Below are positions 17,864 through 27,374 of a DNA stretch of 64,000 bases, one piece after another (the stretch's first letter is position 1; the number at the start of each line of letters is the position of its first letter). The notes below the pieces were generated by a model. It worked only from the letters and a program-made list of their open reading frames with translations. It was not told the DNA's origin and did no database searches. The translations under genes were made by a program, and so were the position numbers. This DNA is from CAJXVY01 sp031580995 (GTDB lineage: Bacteria > Actinomycetota > Actinomycetes > Actinomycetales > Microbacteriaceae). The stretch covers positions 1 through 64,000 of the forward strand of contig JAVLCC010000002.1 in assembly GCA_031580995.1 (NCBI GenBank). The letters run 5' to 3'.

Positions 17864-18352
17864 TTAGTCTAAGGAATCTTTCAGCTTTTGATTTTTGGCA
17901 GCTACCTGAACTTTTAGCTCACTTCGATAAGAATCCATCTTTGTCAAAAGTTGCGGATCCGAAACCGAAAGAATCCTAATTGCCATCAATGCCGCATTCT
18001 TGGCACCATCAATCGCCATGGTTGCAACGGGCACTCCTGCGGGCATTTGCGCAATCGACAAAAGTGAGTCAATCCCCTCCAAGTTTTTCAATGAGATGGG
18101 AACACCTATTACAGGCAAAGAGGTTGCTGATGCGACCATGCCCGGTAGGTGAGCTGCGCCTCCGGCTCCGGCGATGATTACCTTTAGCCCAGTTCCATAA
18201 GCCTTTGTAGACCACTCAAGCATCGCCTCAGGGGTCCTATGAGCGCTTAACACCTGGATTTCTGGACGGATGCCAAATTCAATCAAGGTCTTTTGAGCAT
18301 CTTCTAAAACTCGCCAATCCGAGTCTGAACCCATAACAATTGCAACACTCAC
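17864..18352 (-). CDS. purE: N5-carboxyaminoimidazole ribonucleotide mutase
   Basis: PurE converts N5-CAIR to CAIR in purine synthesis. The 162-residue protein has the class I motifs MGSDSDW (residues 7-13), SAHRTPE and [10 protein letters not shown], with the usual octameric core length. Start GTG 18352 is nine bases after purK, in the order birA-purK-purE. The adjacent purK supplies its substrate, which supports the mutase (class I) role. Confidence 0.97.
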   Translation of the reverse strand: MSVAIVMGSDSDWRVLEDAQKTLIEFGIRPEIQVLSAHRTPEAMLEWSTKAYGTGLKVIIAGAGGAAHLPGMVASATSLPVIGVPISLKNLEGIDSLLSIAQMPAGVPVATMAIDGAKNAALMAIRILSVSDPQLLTKMDSYRSELKVQVAAKNQKLKDSLD

Positions 18353-18361
18353 AGTTTTATC

Positions 18362-19480
18362 CTAAGACCCACTTATTACTGCAGCGGCCAATAACGCCCG
18401 CGATTTCGCAGTCTCCAAGTCATCCGATGCTACGGTGATATGCCCCATTTTTCTTCCAATGCGAGGCTTTTTTCCATAAGTGTGAACCTTTGCCTCTGGA
18501 AAGCGATACATCATTGCCTGGTAATTTTCCAAAAAATCAGTATTAGATTCCACTCCAAGCAAATTCACCATCACCGCGAAGTCACTGGTCATGTCCGTAA
18601 GCCCCAGGGGTAAATCCAAAACTGCCCGCAAATGCTGCTCAAACTGCGAGGTCACACTTGCATCAATGGTGAAGTGCCCGGAGTTATGCGGCCTCATTGC
18701 AAGTTCATTTATCAAAAGCTCCCCCTGCGGGGTTTGAAACATCTCAACCGCCATCACTCCGGTGACACCCAGTTCTTCAGCTATGGTCCTCGCGATATCC
18801 AGAGCTTTTTGCTGATCGACCCTGGGTGCGGGAGCAAGTACTTGCGAACAAACACCGTTTTTTTGAACAGTCTCCACCGCAGGCCACGCCCTCCACTCGC
18901 CACTTGGTCTTCTGGCCGATAAAACTGCGATTTCGGAATCAAACTCAACTAACTGCTCGGCAAGCAAAGATCCACCCAAGCTTTTGAGTTTCTCAAACCA
19001 GTCAGCCACCTCGGCGGAATCACTGACCACTCTGACACCTTTTCCGTCGTAACCTCCAATTGGGGTTTTCACGATGACCTTGCCACCGTTTTTGGAAATG
19101 AAATCGTCCAACTCTGGGCTGGTTTGCACCTCCAGCCAATTTGGCATTGGCAAACCTGCCTCTGCCAGACGCTTTCGCATCAACAACTTGTTTTGAGCAA
19201 ATGTCAAAGCAGCAGATGGCGGTTGCACACTAACCCCAACTCGCTCCAGCTGATCCAAAGCTTTGACTGGGACATGCTCATGATCAAATGTGATTACATC
19301 AACGCCATCAGCAAACCAACCAAGTTCCTCGGGCTCTGTGTAATCTCCAACATTGGCGGTGGCCAAAGAAGCGGACATCCCCTCTTCTTCTGCGAAAACC
19401 TTTAGTTCAACCCCTAAAGCAATTGCCTCTGGAATCATCATTCGGGCCAGTTGTCCGCCACCGATCACGCCAACTCTCAA
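18362..19480 (-). CDS. purK: N5-carboxyaminoimidazole ribonucleotide synthase
   Basis: PurK uses ATP and bicarbonate to carboxylate AIR, giving N5-CAIR. The 372-residue ATP-grasp protein starts with VGVIGGGQLARMM and contains FDHEHVP, the ATP-binding strand KTPIGGYDGKGVRV, EQLVEFDSEIAVL and the metal-site region NELAMRPHNSGHFTIDA. Start TTG 19480 overlaps the birA stop (TTGA). Together with PurE it forms the bacterial two-step carboxylation. Confidence 0.97.
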   Translation of the reverse strand: MRVGVIGGGQLARMMIPEAIALGVELKVFAEEEGMSASLATANVGDYTEPEELGWFADGVDVITFDHEHVPVKALDQLERVGVSVQPPSAALTFAQNKLLMRKRLAEAGLPMPNWLEVQTSPELDDFISKNGGKVIVKTPIGGYDGKGVRVVSDSAEVADWFEKLKSLGGSLLAEQLVEFDSEIAVLSARRPSGEWRAWPAVETVQKNGVCSQVLAPAPRVDQQKALDIARTIAEELGVTGVMAVEMFQTPQGELLINELAMRPHNSGHFTIDASVTSQFEQHLRAVLDLPLGLTDMTSDFAVMVNLLGVESNTDFLENYQAMMYRFPEAKVHTYGKKPRIGRKMGHITVASDDLETAKSRALLAAAVISGS

Positions 19481-20208
19481 ATTGTTTCCACCCCTCTCAG
19501 GTGCAGAATATCTCCTGCCGAAACGGTCTGCTTTCCTTTATCTAAAACCAATCTTCCCTGGTCATCGATATCGGTTGCGGTGCCCTCTAAAATCCCAGCC
19601 TCGGTGGTCACCCGAACCCGTAGTCCTAGGGTATGCGAAATATCTCGCAGCTCTTCTAAAACCGCCGCCACTCCGACCAGTTCAAAACTGTTTTTCAGTT
19701 CTGCGAATTCTTTGAGCAATGCTGCCAACTGAAAATCAAACTCGGGCTCCAAATTCAACTGACTAAGAGAAACCGAATTTTCTATTTCAACCGGTGATAA
19801 ATTAACACCAATTCCAATCACCAGATAATTTGCATTTGCCTGCCCTAAAACCCCGGCAATTTTTTTCCCATCAACCAAAACATCATTTGGCCACTTCAGA
19901 CCAGCACTCACTCCTTGACTTCTCAAAGAGCGGGAGAGAGCCATCGCCAATAAAATTCCATACCAGTGAGACGCACCCTTGGCCTCTCGGATAAGTATCG
20001 AGGCTGAAAGGCTTGTTCCTAAAGGTGAGCTCCACTGTCTCTGACTTCTTCCCCGACCCGCCGTTTGCTCGGCTGCACAAACAACGCTGAAATCAGGCCA
20101 TGAATTTTCATCCAACTCAGCATTTTCAAGCAAATACTGGTTTGTGGAGCCCAGTTGCTCAAAGAAAACCAACTTGGTTGAATGAACAGATGAAAGATTA
20201 AGGTCCAT
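19477..20208 (-). CDS. birA: Biotin-protein ligase, monofunctional
   Basis: BirA attaches biotin to the carrier domain of biotin enzymes, here most probably AccBC (25614-27374). The 243-residue protein has the biotinyl-AMP loop GRGRSQRQW (51-59) and KWPNDVLVDGKKIAGVL (105-121), plus a short C-terminal SH3-like domain. There is no N-terminal DNA-binding domain, so it is a class I ligase without direct repressor function. ATG 20208 has AAGGGA upstream; a longer frame to 20385 would overlap divergent accD and is rejected. It is divergent from accD across 62 bases. Confidence 0.95.
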   Translation of the reverse strand: MDLNLSSVHSTKLVFFEQLGSTNQYLLENAELDENSWPDFSVVCAAEQTAGRGRSQRQWSSPLGTSLSASILIREAKGASHWYGILLAMALSRSLRSQGVSAGLKWPNDVLVDGKKIAGVLGQANANYLVIGIGVNLSPVEIENSVSLSQLNLEPEFDFQLAALLKEFAELKNSFELVGVAAVLEELRDISHTLGLRVRVTTEAGILEGTATDIDDQGRLVLDKGKQTVSAGDILHLRGVETI

Positions 20209-20270
20209 GCATTCCCTTCGGACCATACAAACATTACTAAAGTAGTCCGCATCACGAAGTTGGAGAGATC

Positions 20271-21851
20271 TTGACAGACAATCCAGAGCTGGACACCACA
20301 GCTGGAAAAATTGCCGACCTGAAAAAGCGTTACCAGGAGGCGATGAACGGAGCTGGCGAAGAAGCGATTGCCAAACAAAAAGCAAAGGGAAAGCAGACCG
20401 CTAGGGAGCGAGTAAATCAACTACTGGATGCCGGCAGCTTTGTTGAGATAGACGAGTTCGTGCGAGATAGATCCGATGGCGATAAACCCAGACCATACGG
20501 CGACAGCGTGGTAACCGGAATTGGGACTATTCATGGCAAGCAGGTAGCGGTTTATAGTCAGGACTTCACAATTTTTGGCGGTTCACTTGGTGAAGCTGCA
20601 GGAAACAAAATAATCAAAATAATGCAGATTGCCATAGATACGGGTGTACCAGTAATTGGAATCCTGGACAGTGGCGGAGCAAGAATTCAAGAGGGTGTTA
20701 TCGCCCTGGGTAAATACGGTGAGATTTTTAGAAAAAACACCTTGGCCAGTGGTGTTGTCCCACAGATCTCCATCGTCATGGGCCCCGCTGCTGGAGGAGC
20801 GGTTTATTCTCCGGCATTGACAGATTTTGTAGTGATGGTTGATAAAACCTCCAACATGTTCGTCACCGGCCCAGATGTAATCAAGACCGTCACCGGTGAA
20901 GAGGTTGGCATGGAAGAGCTTGGAGGTGCTCGCTCTCATAATGAAACCAGTGGTGTCGCTCACTACCTCGCTGAAGACGAACCCGATGCGATAGATTACG
21001 TTCGAACCCTGGTCGGTTTTCTTCCTGAAAACAACATGTCTGAATCCAAAGTTTATGAACCTGCTCACGAATTAGAGATCACAGAGCAGGACCTAAGGCT
21101 TGATTCACTCATCCCGGATAGCCCCAATCAGCCCTATGACATGCACTCGGTGATCGAGTCCACTGTTGATGATGGGGATTTCTTAGAGATTCAACCTCTT
21201 TATGCTCCAAATATCATTATTGGTTTTGCCCGAATCGATGGCAGAACCGTCGGTATCGTGGCCAATCAACCCCTGCAAATGGCCGGAACACTAAACATTG
21301 ACGCTGGGGAAAAAGCAGCCAGGTTTGTGAGATTCTGCGACAGCTTCAACATCCCAATCCTCACCCTGGTTGATGTGCCCGGCTATCTTCCTGGGACAGA
21401 TCAAGAGTGGGCAGGAGTTATCCGTAGGGGAGCAAAACTTCTATACGCATACGCAGAAGCCACTGTGCCCCTGATAACAGTGATTACAAGAAAAGCCTAT
21501 GGCGGTGCATACATCGTTATGGGTAGTAAGCAACTTGGAGCGGATATTAACCTAGCCTGGCCAACAGCAGAAATTGCCGTGATGGGGGGCCAGGGTGCGG
21601 TCAATATTTTGTATCGGGAAACCATCAAAAAAGCCACTGAAAACGGCGAGGATGTGGATGCCGTGCGGGCAAAGCTTGCCAAGGAATACACATACAGTGT
21701 CGCCAGCCCATTTTTAGCTGCGGAGCGGGGCGAACTGGATGGGATTATCGAGCCTTCCGCTACCCGCACCAGCGTAATCAAGGCTTTGCGAGCACTGCGA
21801 AGCAAAAGAAGTGAGCTTCCTCCCAAAAAACACGGAAACATTCCTCTCTGA
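20271..21851 (+). CDS. accD: Acyl-CoA (propionyl-CoA) carboxylase, carboxyltransferase subunit
   Basis: This carboxyltransferase moves the carboxyl group from biotin to acyl-CoA, giving methylmalonyl-CoA or malonyl-CoA for lipid synthesis or propionate use. The 526-residue crotonase-fold protein has the acyl-CoA oxyanion pair GGARIQEG and, in the second half, [28 protein letters not shown] near the start is typical of PccB/AccD5. TTG 20271 has GGAGAG just upstream. AccE is coupled by TGATG. AccD5-type synteny with birA, accE and maf supports the role; substrate preference is inferred. Confidence 0.93.
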   Translation: MTDNPELDTTAGKIADLKKRYQEAMNGAGEEAIAKQKAKGKQTARERVNQLLDAGSFVEIDEFVRDRSDGDKPRPYGDSVVTGIGTIHGKQVAVYSQDFTIFGGSLGEAAGNKIIKIMQIAIDTGVPVIGILDSGGARIQEGVIALGKYGEIFRKNTLASGVVPQISIVMGPAAGGAVYSPALTDFVVMVDKTSNMFVTGPDVIKTVTGEEVGMEELGGARSHNETSGVAHYLAEDEPDAIDYVRTLVGFLPENNMSESKVYEPAHELEITEQDLRLDSLIPDSPNQPYDMHSVIESTVDDGDFLEIQPLYAPNIIIGFARIDGRTVGIVANQPLQMAGTLNIDAGEKAARFVRFCDSFNIPILTLVDVPGYLPGTDQEWAGVIRRGAKLLYAYAEATVPLITVITRKAYGGAYIVMGSKQLGADINLAWPTAEIAVMGGQGAVNILYRETIKKATENGEDVDAVRAKLAKEYTYSVASPFLAAERGELDGIIEPSATRTSVIKALRALRSKRSELPPKKHGNIPL

Positions 21852-22021
21852 TGACCAAAATCGTGATTCAAACAAAGATTGACGCCGTGAAGCAGGCTGC
21901 GGTTATTTCCGTTATTCAACAACTCGAGAGTAAGGGAAGCTCACAATCGACATCTGCCGATAAATCCAATGATTGGAAAAATGACTCCAGGGTTAGAAAA
22001 AGCCCCAAAAAGCCCAATTAG
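21851..22021 (+). CDS. accE: Acyl-CoA carboxylase epsilon subunit, small
   Basis: A 56-residue product, [19 protein letters not shown] to RKSPKKPN, whose ATG overlaps the accD stop (TGATG). Epsilon subunits are short, poorly conserved proteins that stabilise actinobacterial acyl-CoA carboxylase; they end in a tryptophan- and arginine-bearing tail, matched here by DWKNDSRVRK. Identification rests on position, size and that tail rather than strong similarity. A hairpin (22009-22027) begins within its last codons. Confidence 0.7.
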   Translation: MTKIVIQTKIDAVKQAAVISVIQQLESKGSSQSTSADKSNDWKNDSRVRKSPKKPN

Positions 22022-22027
22022 GGCTTT
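22009..22027. terminator. Candidate bidirectional terminator after accE
   Basis: AAAGCCC (22009-22015) pairs with GGGCTTT (22021-22027) around a five-base loop. In the leftward direction the stem is followed by TTGGGGCTTTTT, giving a fair terminator for the opposing genes; to the right the tail is not T-rich. Confidence 0.5.
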
Positions 22028-22108
22028 CCAGACTGTCCCCTATTAAGGTGAAGACTTTTTGCACCAAAGTCACCCGCCATCCCAAGTCTGCTTGAGAAAC
22101 TGTTATGT

Positions 22109-22149
22109 GTCCGAGCCGGGTGGCTGTTGGGGGGCTACCCGTTTCGGAC
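22109..22149. other. Nested inverted repeat in the only convergent spacer
   Basis: GTCCGA (22109-22114) pairs with TCGGAC (22144-22149), and inside it CGGGTGGC (22117-22124) pairs with GCTACCCG (22134-22141), one pair being G-T. The loop holds a run of G. No T tract follows on either strand, so a plain intrinsic terminator is not the best reading; a structured RNA or mRNA 3' end is possible. Confidence 0.5.
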
Positions 22150-22154
22150 CCCCT

Positions 22155-23126
22155 CTAAATTCTCTCCCACAGGCTGGGTCGGTCCTTTGACGGACTCATG
22201 GCTGCAATGGTTACCTTCCAGGATTCACCTTTGGGGGATCGAATGGTTATCTTTCCATCCTCCACACTGTTCAAAGCCTCAATAACTCGCTCCAAGATTT
22301 CATCACGCTCCGCCTGATCTAAATTTTCCAAGCCACCCTCATCCAAAAGCTCAACTTTCACCCCTCGCTTGCGTGCTTTGTTGACTGCTTCACTGACGGC
22401 TTCGTTTATAAGCCCTCGCCCTCGAATCAAATCTCTCAGCTCTGCTTCCAAAAGCCTTGCCTGCTTGGCCTGCTCAGGGCTTAGTTGCCCTGCCGACTCA
22501 GCGATAGCTGTAAGCAGTGGCTCGGCTCTTTGCAGAGTTTGTTGGATACGCTCCTGTCTTACCTGTCTGGTGGTTGACCGCCTGGTGGCCTCCACCTCAA
22601 AAAGTCTTTGGGATTCAATGGCCTCCTGGGCTTGTTTATCGGCGGTGATAATTGCATAGCCCGATGCGTGTCCCGCAAACACCATCAATAAAGCTCCCAC
22701 CACCCCCGCATTTAGCAATGTGCCCACTCCCCCAAACAGAATTGTTTGAACTGCGATTGCAGAAAAACCCAACCAACCGATGACGACGTGCCCCCTGAAT
22801 GCAGTGATTCCCATGAGTGTCGCAAGCCCAACCACATACCAAGTGACATAGCTGGCGCTCTCGTTGACAATGATTATCTGCGAGAAGATAAAGGGGGTAA
22901 CTGCGGTGAAAGCTAAATTAAAAATCGCCAACCAGTTTGGGATTCTTAACCCTGCATAAAAAGCAACGCTGATTAGGGATAGGGCCACATAAACGCTTAT
23001 AAACCCCGTGGCCAGGCTTGGTGAAGAGTAGGCATATAGACTTCCCAGTCCCAACCAAGCGTGGTAGCAACTGTAGAGAAAGATAACTATCGAGATAGTT
23101 ATCCTAGGCACAACTAGTGAGTCCAA
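22155..23126 (-). CDS. Membrane protein with degenerate kinase-like tail
   Basis: A 323-residue protein of unknown function: about six membrane helices (residues 8-170), a likely coiled coil (about 172-225, ATRRSTTRQVRQERIQQTL) and a C-terminal domain (about 230-323) that resembles a histidine kinase ATPase tail in size but has no phosphoacceptor His, N box or glycine boxes. It is the last gene of response regulator-kinase-this gene. Start TTG 23126 is supported by a complete ten-base Shine-Dalgarno match, GGAGGTGATC, inside the kinase gene. It overlaps the kinase by 13 bases. A sensory partner or pseudokinase modulating the adjacent kinase is the likely role. Confidence 0.7.
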   Translation of the reverse strand: MDSLVVPRITISIVIFLYSCYHAWLGLGSLYAYSSPSLATGFISVYVALSLISVAFYAGLRIPNWLAIFNLAFTAVTPFIFSQIIIVNESASYVTWYVVGLATLMGITAFRGHVVIGWLGFSAIAVQTILFGGVGTLLNAGVVGALLMVFAGHASGYAIITADKQAQEAIESQRLFEVEATRRSTTRQVRQERIQQTLQRAEPLLTAIAESAGQLSPEQAKQARLLEAELRDLIRGRGLINEAVSEAVNKARKRGVKVELLDEGGLENLDQAERDEILERVIEALNSVEDGKITIRSPKGESWKVTIAAMSPSKDRPSLWERI

Positions 23127-24274
23127 AAGATGATCACCTCCGTGCCAACACCGGGCTGCGAATTTATAACCACATTGCCGCCTACAGACTCCACGCGACT
23201 GATGATGCTAAGTCTCACTCCCAGCCTGTTGCGACTGACTCTGGAGGGTCTGAAGCCTTTACCGTAATCTTTTATCAACACTCTGATTTCACCCTGACTT
23301 GCCTCGGTGTGCAGATAAGTTCTGTTTGCCCCTGAGTGTCGCCTGGAGTTTTCAATAGCTTGCAGTGCTGCCTGCGTGATTGCCTCGCCAACTTCTGAGG
23401 GGATAGACATTGAGCCCTCCCCACCACTGCTTACCACTACGTTTTCATACTCCAACGCGGATGATGCCAACCCCTTGAACAAAGCTAAAGAGGAAAACGA
23501 CTCGTGACTCTCAGCCTTGCTGCTCATGCTTGATAATTCATTAAGCGCCTGTTTGGCCGACTCAGCGGCTGCATTGAATTCGCCAGCAGATTTAGCCTTG
23601 GATGCCACCAATAAAGTGTTCAGAACTCGATCGTGCACCAGTGCATAAACCAATCCACGCTCGCGCTCCATGGTCTCTGTCTGAGCTCGAGCCACCGACT
23701 CACGCAAATAACTGGAATTGGCTTCATCCACTTTTCCAAATTGGGCAATTATCAGCCCAGCAAGTGATCCAAAAACGGCTCCAAGCATTAGCACTAAAAC
23801 CGAATCTTGAATTCGCCTTTGAAGATCAATCGCGCCTCCAAAAGGTTCAGCCGAAAATAAAAACCACGCTGCTGTGATGCTAAGCGCACCCAACAGACTC
23901 CAAGGTGGCTTAAAAGCAACACTTAGAGATATCGCACTCATGCCTGCCGCCCACCAAATCCATGGCCTGTAATCATCTGCTAAGCCGGTTCCGTCAGTTG
24001 CAAGCAAGGGCCACAAAACCATGACAAGTATTGGCCCCAGTCCATGCACCACCATCCACTCTCGTGATTTAGTTCCAAACCAGGTTCCATAAAATAATCC
24101 CAGCTGAGTTGAAATGATTACTGCAACCAAAATCCAATGAGTGGGTTGTAGAAACTGATTTTGAAAATAAGCATTTCCCACGACTTCAATTCCCGTAAGC
24201 AAAACTGCGATGCTGAAAGCTCTGAAAATAATTTTCTCGACGTTGCCCCGAGCGGAGTAAGAGAGAGATTCCAC
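23114..24274 (-). CDS. Sensor histidine kinase, HisKA_3/NarX-like
   Basis: A 386-residue membrane kinase. About six hydrophobic segments fill residues 15-175, then a coiled coil, the phosphoacceptor box ALVHDRVLNTLL (His at the HD pair, near residue 213), the N box IENSRRHSGA, G1 DYGKGF and a G2-like VGTEVII end the ATPase domain. It starts directly after the stop of the LuxR-type regulator, its obvious partner. The stimulus is unknown; no extracellular domain is visible, so sensing may occur in the membrane. The 3' end contains the ribosome binding site of the next gene. Confidence 0.87.
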   Translation of the reverse strand: MESLSYSARGNVEKIIFRAFSIAVLLTGIEVVGNAYFQNQFLQPTHWILVAVIISTQLGLFYGTWFGTKSREWMVVHGLGPILVMVLWPLLATDGTGLADDYRPWIWWAAGMSAISLSVAFKPPWSLLGALSITAAWFLFSAEPFGGAIDLQRRIQDSVLVLMLGAVFGSLAGLIIAQFGKVDEANSSYLRESVARAQTETMERERGLVYALVHDRVLNTLLVASKAKSAGEFNAAAESAKQALNELSSMSSKAESHESFSSLALFKGLASSALEYENVVVSSGGEGSMSIPSEVGEAITQAALQAIENSRRHSGANRTYLHTEASQGEIRVLIKDYGKGFRPSRVSRNRLGVRLSIISRVESVGGNVVINSQPGVGTEVIIFWTH

Positions 24275-24925
24275 CTAAAGAAGCTCCTCGTTAATAAACC
24301 CGTCTTCAATTGCTCTCCTGAGCAAATCAATCTTGGTTCCAGCATGCCGTCCAAGCCTTGAATACTTTCTTCGAACACGATCTATGTGCTCTTTGGCGGT
24401 GGAGCGCTCAACCCCCAATTGGTAGGCCACCTGCTTCAACGCCAAACCACTGGCATATAACGTCAAAACCTCGCGCTCTCGATCAGTGAGTTGAGCGGCT
24501 TTGAATTCTTGGTCGGAGTCGATAGCTGCCGTGGTCTCCGAATTGTTGATATAAACCCCACGAGATGTGAGCTCAATTGACTTCATTAGATCTTGCATTG
24601 ATTCACTTTTGGGAACGATCGCGTGGGCACCATTTTTAATTGCCGCCCGAATTAGCTTGGGCTTATCAGCGATTGAAAATATCAGCACCGACATACCCAC
24701 AGAACTCACAGCTCTCACGTTTTCACTGATCAGTGAACTGTCTGCCAGAGAAAGATCCATGACCACCACGTCAGCTTTCTGCCAACCTAGATTTTTCAAC
24801 AGTTCTGGAACGGTTGCTGCCGAGGCAAGCAACTCAAAACCATATTCCTCGCAAGCTCCTGCAAAGCCATAGCGAACCGCCTCATGGTCGTCCACGATGG
24901 CTACCGAGATGGGTCGCTTTTGCAT
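24275..24925 (-). CDS. LuxR/NarL-family response regulator
   Basis: A 216-residue two-domain regulator. The receiver has DDHEAVR near residue 12, phosphoacceptor Asp in VVVMDLSLADS (about 56) and the Lys in VPKSES (about 106). The C-terminal helix-turn-helix (about 140-205) reads LTDREREVLTLYASGLALKQVA and STAKEHIDRVRRKYSRLGR. It is the first gene of a three-gene module with the kinase and the kinase-like membrane protein. A TAGAGT box six bases before the ATG suggests leaderless expression. Target genes are unknown. Confidence 0.88.
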   Translation of the reverse strand: MQKRPISVAIVDDHEAVRYGFAGACEEYGFELLASAATVPELLKNLGWQKADVVVMDLSLADSSLISENVRAVSSVGMSVLIFSIADKPKLIRAAIKNGAHAIVPKSESMQDLMKSIELTSRGVYINNSETTAAIDSDQEFKAAQLTDREREVLTLYASGLALKQVAYQLGVERSTAKEHIDRVRRKYSRLGRHAGTKIDLLRRAIEDGFINEELL

Positions 24926-24931
24926 AGTAGA

Positions 24932-24937
24932 ACTCTA
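24932..24937 (-). promoter_or_regulatory. Candidate -10 element of response regulator
   Basis: TAGAGT read leftwards, six bases before ATG 24925. Confidence 0.5.
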
Positions 24938-24956
24938 CCGAACTACTCAGACGTAT

Positions 24957-24962
24957 TATCCT
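24957..24962 (+). promoter_or_regulatory. Candidate -10 element of maf
   Basis: TATCCT six bases before ATG 24969. The stretch from the box to the start codon, TATCCTGAGCTGATG, recurs with one change before kynU (54095-54109). Confidence 0.5.
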
Positions 24963-24968
24963 GAGCTG

Positions 24969-25574
24969 ATGACTAAATTGATACTTGCAAGCCAATCCCC
25001 TGCAAGAGTGAAAATTCTTAAAGATGCGGGGTTTGCGCCGATTGTGCATCCGAGCACAATTGACGAAGATGCGGTATTGAAAAGCACAGATGCAAGTGAC
25101 CCAGAGCATTATGTAAAGACCCTGGCAGAGGCGAAGGCGATGGATGTCGCAAAACAGATTTCTGCCGAGAGATCCCTGGTTTTAGGGGCGGATTCAGCGT
25201 TGAGCTTCGAGGGTGAGATCTTAGGAAAACCAAAATTTCCAGAGGTTGCGACTAAACGCTGGAAACAGATGCGGGGAAAGCAAGGGATTTTATTCACCGG
25301 GCAGACTCTTGTTGACACCGAAACTAAACAATTTGTCACCGCGCAAAGTGGAACAAAGGTGTGGTTTTCAAACGTTACTGATGAACAAATTCAAAGGTAT
25401 GTAGATTCTGCTGAGCCACTGAATGTGGCAGGCGCTTTCACAATAGATTCACTAGGTGGTGCCTTCATTGACAGAATTGAGGGCGATTACCACACAGTTG
25501 TCGGTTTATCTCTCCGATTACTTAGAGAAATGATGGCCGAACTGGAATATGAATACACGGATTTCTGGAAATAA
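24969..25574 (+). CDS. maf: Maf-family nucleoside triphosphate pyrophosphatase
   Basis: Maf proteins hydrolyse modified or standard dTTP/UTP-type nucleotides to the monophosphate, a house-cleaning function, and some affect septation. The 201-residue protein begins LILASQSPARVKIL, the family signature, followed by LVLGADSALSF, FTGQTLVDTE and the C-terminal DSLGGAFIDRIEGDYHTVVGL. An earlier in-frame start at 24897 would run through the divergent regulator and is rejected. Its location between accD/accE and accBC is conserved in Actinobacteria. Confidence 0.95.
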   Translation: MTKLILASQSPARVKILKDAGFAPIVHPSTIDEDAVLKSTDASDPEHYVKTLAEAKAMDVAKQISAERSLVLGADSALSFEGEILGKPKFPEVATKRWKQMRGKQGILFTGQTLVDTETKQFVTAQSGTKVWFSNVTDEQIQRYVDSAEPLNVAGAFTIDSLGGAFIDRIEGDYHTVVGLSLRLLREMMAELEYEYTDFWK

Positions 25575-25613
25575 TTCCAGACAACTGGGCATAGGCCAAT
25601 AAGCTTTCCAATT

Positions 25614-27374
25614 ATGGAACGCAGAATTCAGAAACTGCTTATCGCCAATCGAGGCGAGATAGCGGTCAGAATCATCCGAGCCGCCCACGACAGTGGAATC
25701 CCATCGGTGGCAATCTATTCCAGTGGGGATAGAAACGCCCCCCATTCACTCATGGCCGATGAGGCTTACTCTTTGGTTGGAACCAGCGCTCAGGACACTT
25801 ATCTGAATATTGAAAAAATAATACGGATAGCAAAAAAGTCGGGAGCTGACGCCATCCATCCGGGTTATGGGTTTTTGGCAGAAAATGCTGAGTTTGCCAG
25901 AGCAGTGATTGACGCGGGAATTATTTGGATTGGTCCAAAGCCAGAAGCAATTGAAACACTTGGAGACAAAATTAGCGCCAGGCAAATTGCTGAACAGGTT
26001 GGTGCACCCCTTGCTCCAGGAACCAAGCAACCCGTGGCTAGTGCTCAGGAGGTTTTGGATTTCGTCTCCGAGCACGGACTGCCAGTTGCCATCAAAGCCG
26101 CTTACGGAGGCGGTGGCAGAGGAATCAAGGTTGCACGTGAGGGCGATGACGTAGCTGAATTATTTGAATCCGCAACCCGCGAGGCAATACAAGCTTTCGG
26201 TAGAGGTGAATGTTTTGTTGAAAAATACCTAGACAAGCCCCGTCACGTAGAGACACAGTGCCTGGCAGATAATTACGGAAATGTAGTGGTTGTTAGCACT
26301 AGGGACTGTTCTGTTCAAAGAAGACACCAGAAGCTAGTGGAGGAGGCACCGGCGCCTTTCATTACTGAAAAGCAGAGTGCGAAATTATATGAGGCTTCTA
26401 AAAATATTCTGAAGCAGGCCGGTTACAGCGGTGCGGGAACATGTGAATTTTTGATTGGCGCCGATGGCACCATTTCCTTTCTTGAGGTTAATACAAGGCT
26501 TCAGGTGGAACATCCCGTTAGCGAGGAAGTGACAGGGATAGACCTGGTTAGGGAGCAGTTGAGAATAGCCGAAGGCGGGGAACTGAACTACCCTGATCCA
26601 GAGATAAAAGGTCACTCCATTGAGTTCAGAATCAATGGCGAGGACCCTGGCAGAGACTTCATGCCAACACCTGGAAAAATCCAAAGTATTCAACAACCTT
26701 CTGGGCCGGGTATTCGTTTTGATTCGGGAGTGAAATCCGGTGACATTGTCAGTGGAAATTTCGACAGTATGCTCGCCAAACTGATTGTCACCGGTGACAC
26801 CAGAGAGCAAGCCTTGCAGCGAGCCAGGCGAGCCCTGGATGAAATCCAGGTGCATGGAATCCCAACAGTTATCCCTTTCCACAGGCTATTGGTCAATGAA
26901 CCAAGCTTCACAGCTGAGGGGGGTAGCTTTAGCGTGTTTACTCGATGGGTGGAAACTGAATGGAGTAATCAGATTGAGCCATGGTCCGGAATCGCCGAAA
27001 ACGATGAGCCTGACAGTCTGCAAATGGTAAATCTAGAAGTTGACGGTCAATTGGTATCGGTTTCAATTCCATCCAGGATGCTTGGTGAGGGTGCAAATTA
27101 TCCCAAGCCCCCGAGGCGCAAACAATCTCAACAGCAAACTTCTCATTCGGGGATAAAAGGAAATATGGTGTTTGCACCTATGCAGTCAAACGTTGTGAAG
27201 CTCGTTGTGCAAAACGGAGATCACGTAAATGAAGGCGATTTACTGCTGGTTTTGGAAGCCATGAAAATGGAGCAGCCAGTTACCGCTCATCGAGGTGGCA
27301 AAGTTTCCGGCCTATCCGTTGAGGCTGGAGCCACTCTTTCCGCTGGGACAAAAATATTAGAAATCGAAGATTAG
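25614..27374 (+). CDS. accA3: Acyl-CoA carboxylase alpha chain (biotin carboxylase + carrier)
   Basis: This subunit carboxylates its own biotin with ATP and bicarbonate and serves the AccD carboxyltransferases. The 586-residue protein combines biotin carboxylase ([14 protein letters not shown] at the start, ATP-grasp loop GGGGRGIKV near 165, [23 protein letters not shown]) with a C-terminal carrier domain carrying biotin Lys551 in EAMKMEQ. BirA upstream supplies biotinylation. Its stop overlaps the opposing lpdA stop by four bases. The symbol follows the mycobacterial homologue; the paralogue assignment is by synteny. Confidence 0.95.
   Translation: MERRIQKLLIANRGEIAVRIIRAAHDSGIPSVAIYSSGDRNAPHSLMADEAYSLVGTSAQDTYLNIEKIIRIAKKSGADAIHPGYGFLAENAEFARAVIDAGIIWIGPKPEAIETLGDKISARQIAEQVGAPLAPGTKQPVASAQEVLDFVSEHGLPVAIKAAYGGGGRGIKVAREGDDVAELFESATREAIQAFGRGECFVEKYLDKPRHVETQCLADNYGNVVVVSTRDCSVQRRHQKLVEEAPAPFITEKQSAKLYEASKNILKQAGYSGAGTCEFLIGADGTISFLEVNTRLQVEHPVSEEVTGIDLVREQLRIAEGGELNYPDPEIKGHSIEFRINGEDPGRDFMPTPGKIQSIQQPSGPGIRFDSGVKSGDIVSGNFDSMLAKLIVTGDTREQALQRARRALDEIQVHGIPTVIPFHRLLVNEPSFTAEGGSFSVFTRWVETEWSNQIEPWSGIAENDEPDSLQMVNLEVDGQLVSVSIPSRMLGEGANYPKPPRRKQSQQQTSHSGIKGNMVFAPMQSNVVKLVVQNGDHVNEGDLLLVLEAMKMEQPVTAHRGGKVSGLSVEAGATLSAGTKILEIED

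Noticed and set aside
20209..20385. Longer N-terminus for birA, which could supply a DNA-binding domain
   Set aside because: It runs through the accD promoter and coding region antisense, has no helix-turn-helix pattern, and ATG 20208 has a ribosome site.
20583..21068. Long minus-strand reading frame inside accD
   Set aside because: Antisense shadow of a strongly conserved gene with no family features.
22107..22149. GTGTCCGAG stretch resembling a tRNA-Ser D arm, and the C-rich loop on the minus strand resembling 6C RNA
   Set aside because: No acceptor, anticodon or T arm can be folded, and only one C-rich hairpin is present instead of two.
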